NCBI GenBank assembly: GCA_040285745.1
Contig: JAUFOR010000003.1
Coordinates: 372,001-436,000 of the forward strand
Direction of reading: 5' to 3'
DNA: 64,000 nt
From: Barthelona sp. PCE
Lineage: Eukaryota > Metamonada: BaSk clade
The position numbers were made by a program, and so were the translations under genes. This document shows positions 19,242 through 28,979 of this stretch, in pieces (the stretch's first letter is position 1; the number at the start of each line of letters is the position of its first letter). The notes under the pieces were generated by a model. That model saw nothing but the letters and a program-made list of their open reading frames with translations. It had not been told where the DNA came from and did no database searches.

Positions 19242-19886
19242 ATGATAGCACGTAAAAAATCACGTTTGTTGATTGCACTGTATTTATTGCATCGCAAACC
19301 GTCTCATATTTCGGTACAAACATTTGTTCAACAATTGAAAAATACAATCAACGATACTACTCCAAAAGAAACACTTCTACGATTGTTAATGCAAGAAAAA
19401 ACATCCGAGGAAGAGCCACTTATTAATATAAATTCACGAACAGATGTCATATCGCAGTTATCATCAAATATCACTAAGCAACTTCCTCTCCCACAACAGC
19501 AGTATATTTTAAACAATGAAGTGATTGATATGTGCATGGGAAAACGTCATACCATTCCAATACTTGATGCCTTCGAACAAAATAGTTCCATAACAACAAA
19601 AATATCGAAGGGTATCTGTTGGGATCCACAACAGCCCTTAAATATTCAGAAAATACTTTTTAAACGGACAAAACTCATGGAAAAGATGCTCAAAATGAAT
19701 ATAGAATGTGAAATTGAACATAAACAAAGTCCCGTAACTGCACACTTATTTAATAATAATTTCAAGCCCGAAACACTGTCAGAATGGTTAAAAAAGCGTC
19801 AAAAATATCCCGAAAATCAAACAATTCCCCCTATATTAAGAGAATTTTTACAAAAGCAGAAATCAGAAATGTTAAAGAAGCTTTGA
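19242..19886 (+). CDS. Basic protein of unknown function
   Basis: 214 residues from ATG 19242, strongly basic, with a hydrophobic-basic start (RKKSRLLIALYLLHRK). The rest is helical with many Lys, Gln and Asn, including KILFKRTKLMEKMLKMN and a C-terminal EFLQKQKSEMLKKL. The start could act as a weak organelle-targeting helix, and the composition would suit an RNA-binding or mitochondrion-related-organelle protein, but no family is recognised. The last 15 bp overlap the 3' end of the convergent receptor-like gene. Confidence 0.55.
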   Translation: MIARKKSRLLIALYLLHRKPSHISVQTFVQQLKNTINDTTPKETLLRLLMQEKTSEEEPLININSRTDVISQLSSNITKQLPLPQQQYILNNEVIDMCMGKRHTIPILDAFEQNSSITTKISKGICWDPQQPLNIQKILFKRTKLMEKMLKMNIECEIEHKQSPVTAHLFNNNFKPETLSEWLKKRQKYPENQTIPPILREFLQKQKSEMLKKL

Positions 19887-22800
19887 AGTAGAATCTGTGG
19901 CTCGGATGGAGTTAGGTGTGTGTGGACCTGGATCAAAATCGCAATCTGAAAATTCATCAATGGTTCCTGAAATTCTATCAGAATACCTATTTAGAGCCTG
20001 CAAATTCCTCATGACTCCTGGGTCCATATCTTCATTGGATCCAAATAATGTTCGTGGGGAATCAAACTTGGATTGCGTGCGAGAAACGTCTATATCAACG
20101 CTTCCTTCGACATCTACATCAGATTCGATTGCACCAACATTGTACACTTCCACACCATCATCAAGAACATGTCTTTCATCCTCTACTTCGATACTATCGA
20201 GATCTTGTATGGGCATAGTTGCAAATGAACGGGTAGCTCGAAGTTTCATACCGTTATTACCGTGATCATGAACCTTTTTCTTACTTTGAAGAGCAGCTTC
20301 TGCAATAGCATAAATACCTCCAACTATGATTGCAATAATAATAAATATGACAACCCAGTTGAGGAACACAATAGAGAAATCATCAGAAGGAAGAAGAGAA
20401 TGTAAGAAATGTACAGTAATAGCAACTAACAAGCCGAAAATCGCACTTAATGTCAAATAATGTTCCTTCTTTTTGACAAATGGACTTGCTGAACCAATGA
20501 AAAACATGAAAATAAGTGCAAAGAACAGAGACATTGTAAACTGAATCTGTTCAATATGTCTAACATAAACATAAATGAGGCCAAGGAGCAGATCTAGAGC
20601 AAAGAACATAACAATAGACCATCCTTTACCCTTAACAAAAGAATCAAAGAAAGTAGATAGACGTAGAACCCATCTTTGCGTTTTAGCAGTTGGATTCTTC
20701 ATGTTTCTGTTATAAAGCACAACCAAGTATATAGGTACACCGATGACAGCAGCTACAATGATAATTGCAAAGAAAACAATTAATAAATGTGATCCCTCGA
20801 AGCACATCATATGTGCGTCAGCGTCTAGTCTCAGACCGTCCTCAAATGACTTACAGTTCAGTGCCTGGAGACATAGTAATGCAAGGTTTGGGTAGATCGA
20901 AGTGAAAACAACTGATGCAGCATAGATGGAACGCTCAATCCATTCAATATATTGAGTTTGATCATTTTCCTTCTTTTTAGCACGTGCAATTCCCAGCATT
21001 ATCAAAATTGGAACAATACCAAGTAAGAAAATGATGAAAAGAGAGCCATAAAAATATGTACTGAATGAAAAATCACCAGCGTTACATTTTTCTTGCACGA
21101 ACTGGTATTCCATAGAGAATGATGATAGGATGGTGAAGACAATCTTAAACAAACCATCAGAATCTTCAAGGATATCACGTGCACCACCAGTAAGGAACTG
21201 AAGATTCAAGAGCACCATAATAATTTCATCTGTGAATGATCGGTTACCATAGATAAGAAGTAGATACAGTGAGCAGAAGAAAATAAGAGCCGTGGCAATT
21301 GTCATATATAGCTCCAGAGATCCACCAGAGCATGATTCACACTCAGAATTGTGTAAGAAATATCCAATCTCACATGATGCGCACATATCTCCTGCGTAAC
21401 CCATAGCACACTGACTGCTTACATTGCCACCAGTACACGCATGTACCAATGGGCAAGCCTTAACGATAGCTGTACCAGGCACAACGTAATATCCAGCATT
21501 TGGTTTGACTACATTACCCTCACACGATGCTCCTGAAGGACACTTAACACAATTATCACCAACCTCGACGTATCCCTCAAGGTTACATTTATCTGTGTAA
21601 TAAATGTATGGGATGAGATCATCAGCAATTCCAAACAGTGAGTTGGATGTATCAGGGTTGACAATTTGAATAGCGTAATTGCCAATCTCGTCCATGGGTG
21701 GTAAAGTACCGTTGATAACAGTTGTGTTACTGTTTACGATGTCAAGAGCGCTGTCGCCAATATAAACACGAACACCTGGTGAAAAGTGCTCTCCCCAAAT
21801 GACAAGAGGATCTGAGCCATTAATATGTGATTTTGTGACACTTGTCCTGTCGATAATGGGCCAGTTTAGATGTTGCAACGAGAAACTTAATGATATACTT
21901 TGTACTGCAGCATAGAAACTGTCGTCACTTTCAGTTACACGAATAGAAACTTGGAAAGCAACATCTCCTGAGTACAAAGTGTCTTTCTGTCCTTGAACAG
22001 CAATAACATAGGGTACATCCCAGTTTGTGTTATCAAATATAATTTCAGAAACATTAACACGGCCAGCATTGGTGTTGTCACTTTCGATAACAACATGTAC
22101 GTCATGGAAAGGCTCAGATGTAAGATGTATTGTGAAAGTGGCCGAAGATCCATATTCCGTGGGACGACCAATGGGCTCAGAATAAATAAATCCAGCAGAA
22201 TCGTCATCAATGATCTTGATATCAACGAATTTCTCAATGGGAGGATCTAATGAATCAGAATAAATTGTAACATTAGAAATGATATCTCCTGTCGTCTTAT
22301 TATTAGGTAGAGCTGTAACATCCACAACTGAACAAAGATTACCACCTGGTGAGAAAGTTACGTTGTCTGGCGAGAAAGAAACATATTCTGCCATATTCGT
22401 TTGCACAAGGAAATTTATGTCACCTGAAGGTGGTGTGTTAATACATAAAGCGATAACTGAGGATATACCAACCTCGCTAACAACACCCTCAGTTGCAATA
22501 TCCACAAATTCACTGGATGTTGAAGGACGAATAACAAGATTCAGCGATGCCTCCAACTGATTAAACTGATTGTCTGTTGAATAAGCAGCCATGCTGATAT
22601 CGTGCTGCTCAAGAGATGTGAGCACCAAATCAGTACTAAGGAAAATGCTGAAGTTATGATAAACGTTCCAGTTCTCGGGATAAATTTCCAATAGAGAAGG
22701 TGCTGTTTGTAAATGAGTTGCCTCAATGACTGGGAAAACAAACACTGTTGCTTTTGGTTTGGCCTTCAGTTTCAAAGAAATTTTGCCACGTTCACTGGGG

Positions 22801-25800
22801 AGAATAAATACATTTTTCGTTGCAATATCAACACCAGCAGCATCATCTTCCTCAACGAAGAAGTTATAAACTTCAGTGACATTTGTGTTAACGGTAGGGT
22901 GCTTGGTGATAAATGTTGTTGTGACTGCGGTACCTAACGAAGGATAATCATCATCAATAATGGTGAATTCAACGTTAACTGCACTTCTAACTGTAGCAGT
23001 TGATGCAACTGTCATTTTTTCATCAGAACTGCTGATATGTACAATTGTATCAACTGTAGGTGCTGGATCGATAGTTAGAGAACATGTAAATGTACCAATA
23101 TGCTCCTTAACTCTAAACTGTCCGTCTACCTTGTTTAATCCATCGCATAACAAAATAATATCAGGGGAATCGTTATCTTTGACAGTTGTATCAACAGCCA
23201 AAGTAAGTCCATCGAAAAATGTATCAGCAGAAAGAGTTGTAATGGTAAGACGAGTCACCAAATCACCAGTAATACTGGAATCTGCAAGACCCCAAACTGT
23301 AAGCGGTATGGTGGTGATGTCTGTACCCTTTGTGATGATTTGAGATGCAGCAGACCAAGAAAATCCAAGAATTCCCAATGAATCTGTAACATGAAGTGAC
23401 ACATCATCGTTTGGTTGTTTAGACAATATAATTCCGATGACAGCATGTGTTCCATCATCATCAGTAACAATGGTAGAAACATTTGCTCGCATGTTAGCTT
23501 CGAAAGCTCCACTGAAAGAATATAATGTCGATGTTAGGTAAGACAATGTAAATGAACAAGATCCGTCCTTGATAGCACGGAAGTGACTGTCCATAACACC
23601 GTTTGTTACTATAACAGACGATGTTCCGACTAAGGCACCACATGTTGTCTTCAGACTGAGAACTCCTGTGAAATCGTTGTCATATATATCATGAATTGTA
23701 CCCGTTAAGTCACATAGACGACCAGCAAGGGAACAACTTGTATCATGTGCAAAAGTTGATGTGGCCACGAAGGGGGTACCACTGGTTACAAGAACAGTCT
23801 TTGTACTAATCTCAGTATTTTGATACTTGAATATAATATCAGTAGATTCAGCATTTTCAAATACAATCTTAAGCTTTAAATCACCCTCTTGAGAGTATTT
23901 TTGCAAAAGAACTCCATCAGAATCTATACTATAGTCATCAGCTTCATAATCTGAGGTAGGGTTATCAAATTCATCATAGAAAGACAAAGAACAAACGATT
24001 TCATCACCAGCAGGAACTGTCGTAGGACAATCAATGACTGTTTTAGAATAATCAGCTCCAGCAGGAACAACAGTCCATTCAATATTACCCAATTTAACGT
24101 TCGATACATACAGCTCAGCGTTATATGAACCAATCTTTGTTCCAACGACACTAAAGTATTGCGTGTTTGTTGATTTGGTACTGTAAGTGTATGAGAAACT
24201 CGCGTCGTTACAGTTAACTGGACAATTAACATTTGATGCGTTAAATTCCAAATTGACAGTTGTTCCACCGCTCACGAGAACATCTCCGACGGCAGTCAGA
24301 AGACCAGCACTGACTTTTGCGGCAGGATACGATGTGATAGCACCTTGACAACCCTTACTAACATCAACACGACGTACAGAGCATGAATCACCATCCCAAC
24401 ATGTGTCACAATCGCACGTTCCACCATCACAAACACCACGTTCGTATTCGCTAAGACAATCACTGGGACAGCCAACGAATTCAAACTTGTGTCTTTCAGA
24501 GTAGAATGTAGCATTTCCAACTTGTAAAATTACCAAACAATAACCTGCAGAAGGAACGTAGAAACCACTATCAAGTGATCCATCTTCTTCAGATGTATAA
24601 CTCATTGACCATGTTGCATCAGAGCAAATAACATTCATACTCATAGTAGCTTGAATTGTGTTATTGAGTTCGTTCCTGAACACACAATCAACATCGTGTG
24701 TTAAAAAGGCTGTTGAACCAACGTTGACATCACATACAGAAGTGTTTGTGTAAACAACATCAGTACCACGATATGGTTGTGGGATATCATACTCAAGAAC
24801 GTTATCGTACAGACACAAACTCATTGTAGTGTTGTAATAACAACCAACGAGTGTGTTACAAGCACTTTCATCAGTCTCAGTTGGACAATCATGGTAAAGA
24901 ACTGGACTAGTTGGACAACTGGCATCAACACTTTGGAACACGAGATTCGACTCAGTCGGATATCGTACGACTCCACCATCGCCCTTTGTCATGTAAATGG
25001 CAAAATGTGAGCAAGTATAACCGTGACTGTCATCAACAACAACCTTGTATACATAACCAGTTGTTGCATCACCATATAATTGTGTAATGTCTTCGATTTT
25101 GTAAAAGTTACCAATATCATCGTACAGTAAAACATAAACTTCCAAAGCGTCAACAATATTGGTAACAAAGAAAATATTCTTGGGTACTGTTGTATGATAG
25201 ACACCAAAAATACCCTTGGGAACTGCACCATCTGCGGAGCCTACGAACGTTGGAATAGCACTACCTTCATATTGACCACCAAATGAGAAATATCCTCGAT
25301 CAACAGAATAAAGGTAATCACGGTAGCTCTCCATCAAAGATGAATCAAAACCACTATCTAAGAATACATTATATATAAACTGCTCACCGGATGTCGCAGC
25401 TACGTTTACGGCAGTGATATTATAAGTTCCAGCAACACCAGACACTTTTTCAACAAAATAATCTGCTTCAAACCCTGAAACTTTGATATCTGTGGGATTC
25501 AGACCAGTGAAATGATCAAACCCTTCATCTGTAAGCCTTTTGCCAGCAATATCAGTGGCCAGTTTCAAAGATGAATCAAAATACATTGGTTCTCTGTTAA
25601 CGTCAGGAAATGATAATGAACTAATTGTACTTGTACTCTCAAAATTAACAACGTACTTTTGATTATTGAGCCTAAAAGCGTTTAAGAAAAACTGACCTTC
25701 CAACTCTTTCTTGGTAGCAATAGCATCAACATCACTTGAAAGAGCGTTGGGGTGAATGAAATTATTCGCCACATCAGAACCTTCAATAGTGTATTCGCTA

Positions 25801-27002
25801 ATGACAACCAGGCGCGGGTCACGTGCAAATTGGGCATGACTCTTATCAGAAACAGTACCTGCGATCAACATAGTGCTTAAATCAGTAACACTCCACTTCT
25901 CGTTTTGTACATATACATCAGGTGTTTTCTGTGCTTCATCACGCCATGTTACAGTTAAAGTGTTTGATGAACCTATTGTAGCCAATGTAGAAACACTGGT
26001 AATCTCAGTAATGAAATCAATATATTCATTCGTACTGGGTGTGTCACGATCAATACATGTTGAAGTATCATGATTGAACATACAAAACGGGTATCTAAGA
26101 CATAACTCCATTGATGCATCATTGTTTGTTCCAACTAAAAGAGAACAATCCTTTTCGAACAACCAAGAGTTAGATGTAGAAAGAGATGATGGTAGCTTAA
26201 GTTTGCCACCAGGTGGAAAATAATGCAACTCTGGGTAAGTGTATGATGCATGAAGATACACTGTACCTGAAAAGTCTGGACGATCACTGTCATATACAAC
26301 AGATTTAGGAGCATCTGACAGTGACAAAGTGGTCAAGGCTGTGCCAAAAGCAGAACCATCAACAAATAATGTTCCTGTTGAAGCATCAGCTTGTGAACCA
26401 AGATTCACTTTAATATCATTACCATCACCTACAACAATGAATCCATAAAGATCATTGTAAGTTGTGTCAAATGGCCAATCAGTCTTTCCAACTATAACAG
26501 TTATTTGAACATTTGATGCGTCCACAACATGGAATTTTGCACCAATGTAAATTTCATCAGTTCCTGTTATATACGACTTGAATGTTACATCTCCGCATAT
26601 AGCAGCGAATAAATCTGGCATGAAATCTGAAGTTGTACCGAATTGATACTCTGTGGCTGTGGTTGTTATCTGAATTGTAACCAAATCAGTGAATGCATCC
26701 AAATTTGTACAACTTGTATGTGAAGCATACCTTTTATGGGCACATTTCGTTAATTCGATATGTGGTATGAATGGATAATCCAGAAAATCATTGTGACATG
26801 CTGAAATGTCAGAATATACTTCTTGAACAACGAAACTTAAAGTTCGTGTTCCTGCAAGCACATGTGTGAGAAGATACGACTCAATATCGCCATTAAAGAT
26901 CTCTCCTCGATAACTTTCATAGTCTTTTAAAGGATATGTGATACAATGTGCTGTGACAGTAGAAACTATCAAAAACAGCAATATTTTTGACCAAGAGTTC
27001 AT
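19872..27002 (-). CDS. Giant multi-domain receptor-like protein, polytopic C-terminus
   Basis: 2376 residues from ATG 27002, seven codons inside a frame opening with TTG. A signal peptide (residues 1 to about 20) leads into a large ectodomain. It contains a Cys-rich EGF-like patch near 850-880 (CDGGTCDCDTCWDGDSC) and several beta-rich repeats at about 1180-1690 that look like Calx-beta modules (each ending in DNDSP- or DDDSAG-type turns). An IPT/TIG-like domain follows near 1715-1790 (GEHFSPGVRVYIGD), then a GCC2/GCC3- or TNFR-like Cys-rich stalk at about 1805-1895 (CPSGASCEGN, CASCEIGYFL). About eight or nine membrane segments occupy 1900-2240, and an acidic, Ser-rich cytosolic tail ends the protein. 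N-glycosylation sites are common. It is probably a surface adhesion or sensing protein. Ligand unknown. Confidence 0.85.
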   Translation of the reverse strand: MNSWSKILLFLIVSTVTAHCITYPLKDYESYRGEIFNGDIESYLLTHVLAGTRTLSFVVQEVYSDISACHNDFLDYPFIPHIELTKCAHKRYASHTSCTNLDAFTDLVTIQITTTATEYQFGTTSDFMPDLFAAICGDVTFKSYITGTDEIYIGAKFHVVDASNVQITVIVGKTDWPFDTTYNDLYGFIVVGDGNDIKVNLGSQADASTGTLFVDGSAFGTALTTLSLSDAPKSVVYDSDRPDFSGTVYLHASYTYPELHYFPPGGKLKLPSSLSTSNSWLFEKDCSLLVGTNNDASMELCLRYPFCMFNHDTSTCIDRDTPSTNEYIDFITEITSVSTLATIGSSNTLTVTWRDEAQKTPDVYVQNEKWSVTDLSTMLIAGTVSDKSHAQFARDPRLVVISEYTIEGSDVANNFIHPNALSSDVDAIATKKELEGQFFLNAFRLNNQKYVVNFESTSTISSLSFPDVNREPMYFDSSLKLATDIAGKRLTDEGFDHFTGLNPTDIKVSGFEADYFVEKVSGVAGTYNITAVNVAATSGEQFIYNVFLDSGFDSSLMESYRDYLYSVDRGYFSFGGQYEGSAIPTFVGSADGAVPKGIFGVYHTTVPKNIFFVTNIVDALEVYVLLYDDIGNFYKIEDITQLYGDATTGYVYKVVVDDSHGYTCSHFAIYMTKGDGGVVRYPTESNLVFQSVDASCPTSPVLYHDCPTETDESACNTLVGCYYNTTMSLCLYDNVLEYDIPQPYRGTDVVYTNTSVCDVNVGSTAFLTHDVDCVFRNELNNTIQATMSMNVICSDATWSMSYTSEEDGSLDSGFYVPSAGYCLVILQVGNATFYSERHKFEFVGCPSDCLSEYERGVCDGGTCDCDTCWDGDSCSVRRVDVSKGCQGAITSYPAAKVSAGLLTAVGDVLVSGGTTVNLEFNASNVNCPVNCNDASFSYTYSTKSTNTQYFSVVGTKIGSYNAELYVSNVKLGNIEWTVVPAGADYSKTVIDCPTTVPAGDEIVCSLSFYDEFDNPTSDYEADDYSIDSDGVLLQKYSQEGDLKLKIVFENAESTDIIFKYQNTEISTKTVLVTSGTPFVATSTFAHDTSCSLAGRLCDLTGTIHDIYDNDFTGVLSLKTTCGALVGTSSVIVTNGVMDSHFRAIKDGSCSFTLSYLTSTLYSFSGAFEANMRANVSTIVTDDDGTHAVIGIILSKQPNDDVSLHVTDSLGILGFSWSAASQIITKGTDITTIPLTVWGLADSSITGDLVTRLTITTLSADTFFDGLTLAVDTTVKDNDSPDIILLCDGLNKVDGQFRVKEHIGTFTCSLTIDPAPTVDTIVHISSSDEKMTVASTATVRSAVNVEFTIIDDDYPSLGTAVTTTFITKHPTVNTNVTEVYNFFVEEDDAAGVDIATKNVFILPSERGKISLKLKAKPKATVFVFPVIEATHLQTAPSLLEIYPENWNVYHNFSIFLSTDLVLTSLEQHDISMAAYSTDNQFNQLEASLNLVIRPSTSSEFVDIATEGVVSEVGISSVIALCINTPPSGDINFLVQTNMAEYVSFSPDNVTFSPGGNLCSVVDVTALPNNKTTGDIISNVTIYSDSLDPPIEKFVDIKIIDDDSAGFIYSEPIGRPTEYGSSATFTIHLTSEPFHDVHVVIESDNTNAGRVNVSEIIFDNTNWDVPYVIAVQGQKDTLYSGDVAFQVSIRVTESDDSFYAAVQSISLSFSLQHLNWPIIDRTSVTKSHINGSDPLVIWGEHFSPGVRVYIGDSALDIVNSNTTVINGTLPPMDEIGNYAIQIVNPDTSNSLFGIADDLIPYIYYTDKCNLEGYVEVGDNCVKCPSGASCEGNVVKPNAGYYVVPGTAIVKACPLVHACTGGNVSSQCAMGYAGDMCASCEIGYFLHNSECESCSGGSLELYMTIATALIFFCSLYLLLIYGNRSFTDEIIMVLLNLQFLTGGARDILEDSDGLFKIVFTILSSFSMEYQFVQEKCNAGDFSFSTYFYGSLFIIFLLGIVPILIMLGIARAKKKENDQTQYIEWIERSIYAASVVFTSIYPNLALLCLQALNCKSFEDGLRLDADAHMMCFEGSHLLIVFFAIIIVAAVIGVPIYLVVLYNRNMKNPTAKTQRWVLRLSTFFDSFVKGKGWSIVMFFALDLLLGLIYVYVRHIEQIQFTMSLFFALIFMFFIGSASPFVKKKEHYLTLSAIFGLLVAITVHFLHSLLPSDDFSIVFLNWVVIFIIIAIIVGGIYAIAEAALQSKKKVHDHGNNGMKLRATRSFATMPIQDLDSIEVEDERHVLDDGVEVYNVGAIESDVDVEGSVDIDVSRTQSKFDSPRTLFGSNEDMDPGVMRNLQALNRYSDRISGTIDEFSDCDFDPGPHTPNSIRATDSTSKLL

Positions 27003-27605
27003 AAGAGAGGAATAAACACTCAATTAAAGAAAAGAAAGGTGTAAAAAAAGTTTTACAAGATTTGTGTAGTACTACAAGGATTTCCTCTACATTATTGGCA
27101 CTTTGATCCACCGCGACTTCATTACAGGAGAAGAATACGATGATCAGATATAGCACCTGACATTAGAAAAGAGCTAAATAACAGAGTTATGTATGTTGAA
27201 TACTGCTTGATATGCACGGTGACCTATTAAAACAATAATAAAGTATAATAAGTGATTTATAGCTTGGTTACTTTTAACGGGGGTATGTTTCTTTGCACTT
27301 TTTTAAACATTTTATTTTGTACACAGATGCAATTACCCAATATAAAGTGTTTTATATTATTAAAACAAATATTATAGTGTAAAAAATGTCGATACAAAAC
27401 TATACACCAATTATTCACAACTTCTCAATATTTTCAACAATAAAAGTTGCTTAGCTGTATATTTTATTGTGTTTTGAAAAACTATAGACCAAATATTTTA
27501 TGTTGAAACATTATTCACCATTTGCACATATTTGTGCGACAGTAGGCCATAAACTTTTAAATAACTGACGAATTATTTCCTGTTTTCTACATTTTACAAG
27601 CGTAA
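27003..27605. other. Divergent intergenic region, receptor-like gene and Rpp21 gene
   Basis: 603 bp, very AT-rich, between divergent starts. Near 27038-27047 the minus strand reads TTTTACACCTTTC, the recurring promoter-type element, 36 bp before the receptor ATG. The rest shows A/T runs and no coding frame, tRNA or stable hairpin that I can support. Confidence 0.45.
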
Positions 27606-28007
27606 ATGGGCAAATCTTCAAAGAAAAACAAGAAAACACCTCAAATAGCACCATATTTGGATCAAGCAGCCCAAAGAATACAATATTTGGACAGAATATC
27701 CAGAATGGTAGCCAATTTACCAACATTATCACAGTTTTATGGAAGCAGCCTGTACAAAATTCGAAACAAGCATTCAATTCGCCTTCCCAATCAAATGAAG
27801 GCATTGAACTGCAAGCAATGCGGACTTAGCTTGTCGCACATGGGTAATTGTAGCGTAAAATACGATTTCTCAACAGAAACACCAATTGTTCGTTTTAAAT
27901 GCAAAGTCTGTAGTTTTTCTAATATTCTACAGACAAAAAAACTATTTACTGAGAGCAAGGCACACAATACCGATAAGCATAAGAACAACACTGAAGAAAA
28001 AGATTAG
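27606..28007 (+). CDS. RNase P protein subunit, Rpr2/Rpp21/SNM1 type
   Basis: 133 residues from ATG 27606. A basic start (KSSKKNKKT) is followed by two N-terminal helices with the family's DQAAQRIQYLDRISR-type register, then a zinc ribbon made by CKQC (near residue 63) and CKVC (near 97), with an RxPNQMKALNCKQCG entry like the KR-x-LCRxC entry of Rpp21. The tail is Lys- and Asn-rich. Such proteins bind the RNA subunit of RNase P, which trims tRNA 5' leaders, or of RNase MRP. I saw no P or MRP RNA I could name in the window. The last 66 bp overlap the convergent transporter gene. Confidence 0.72.
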   Translation: MGKSSKKNKKTPQIAPYLDQAAQRIQYLDRISRMVANLPTLSQFYGSSLYKIRNKHSIRLPNQMKALNCKQCGLSLSHMGNCSVKYDFSTETPIVRFKCKVCSFSNILQTKKLFTESKAHNTDKHKNNTEEKD

Positions 28008-28916
28008 AATAGGCTTCAATTTCGTATACTCCTTGAAATATATCATAGACCATAATGTTGTGATAATAATAGGTCCAACACATACCATCTGATAACCGAC
28101 GGTGTTACCTAAAGTGTATGTACTGATGAACCAAAATACACATGCAATAGCCCATCCAATACCGCTATAAAAAGCTGGCATTGCTAATTCTTTTTGAAGT
28201 AACATCTTTTCTTTACGTACAATTGAATATATGACAAAAACAACCATGTTAAATAAAAGGATACCAGAAAATTGTGAAAAGGCATATTCGTAAACAGGTC
28301 TGTCAGAATTTGCTGACCAATGAACAAATGGAATTAGACAAACAGAATAAAAGATACCAGCGATAAATGCAAGGACATTGCCAAGTAGACGAACTGAAGC
28401 AGGTTTCTTTTCCTTTTCTTCAAGGTCTTCAATGAGCTTGAATTCTTCTTCCTTTAGAGCACTATCGGGTTTCACAAAGATAAAAACAATAAGACTGGCT
28501 ACAAGGAATAGGAATCCAGTTACATTAAGAGAAAAAGAAGTTAAAACTGGTTTGACTAACCCAAAAAACCCAAAAGTTCCGTAAATCCATGATCCAATGA
28601 GGTTGGCTGCGCTCCACAGGAAGAAAGCAGATCCGATTCCCGCCCATCGAATTGCGAAAATCGCGAGAAAATTACCACATGCCCAAAAAGATCCTCCAAG
28701 TAACCCAGTTGCGCTAAAAAGTATGGTATCTTCGTTGTACTGCATCAGGAGAGATACAAAACCAACAAGAGCAATACCCATTGACATGAACAGATTGGAG
28801 AAAAATCCATCATCCTTACCTGTGTATCCCAATTGAGCAATTTTAAGAGGCACATAGTTCGATCCGAAAAATATTGAGGCACCTAGCACACTCAAATAAC
28901 CTAATGTGGTTGACAT
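27942..28916 (-). CDS. TMEM144: TMEM144-like membrane transporter
   Basis: 324 residues from ATG 28916. The extra 21 codons upstream open only at an ATG (28979) inside the intergenic stretch and lie before the promoter-like element. About ten hydrophobic segments make up nearly the whole protein, with an acidic loop near 170-190 (EEEFKLIEDLEEKEKK). The first segment has FFGSNYVPLKI, the hallmark of TMEM144 (FFGSNFVPVK) and of the glucose/ribose-uptake-type DMT superfamily. The repeat ASLIGSW-like motif also appears (NLIGSWIYGTFG). It is likely to move a small carbohydrate. Substrate and membrane unknown. The last 66 bp overlap the convergent Rpp21-type gene. Confidence 0.78.
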   Translation of the reverse strand: MSTTLGYLSVLGASIFFGSNYVPLKIAQLGYTGKDDGFFSNLFMSMGIALVGFVSLLMQYNEDTILFSATGLLGGSFWACGNFLAIFAIRWAGIGSAFFLWSAANLIGSWIYGTFGFFGLVKPVLTSFSLNVTGFLFLVASLIVFIFVKPDSALKEEEFKLIEDLEEKEKKPASVRLLGNVLAFIAGIFYSVCLIPFVHWSANSDRPVYEYAFSQFSGILLFNMVVFVIYSIVRKEKMLLQKELAMPAFYSGIGWAIACVFWFISTYTLGNTVGYQMVCVGPIIITTLWSMIYFKEYTKLKPILIFFFSVVLMLIGIVCLALSK

Positions 28917-28918
28917 AT

Positions 28919-28929
28919 TGTTGAAAAAA
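28919..28929 (-). promoter_or_regulatory. TCA-type promoter element of the TMEM144-like gene
   Basis: TTTTTTCAACA on the minus strand sits in the 63-bp gap between the PheRS beta stop and the TMEM144-like ATG, 3 bp before the latter. Its presence in so short a tandem gap supports both the element and the separate transcription of the downstream gene. Confidence 0.5.
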
Positions 28930-28979
28930 ATTATACACACAAATACAGGATTATGTACTGAATACAATTTATTTATCAT

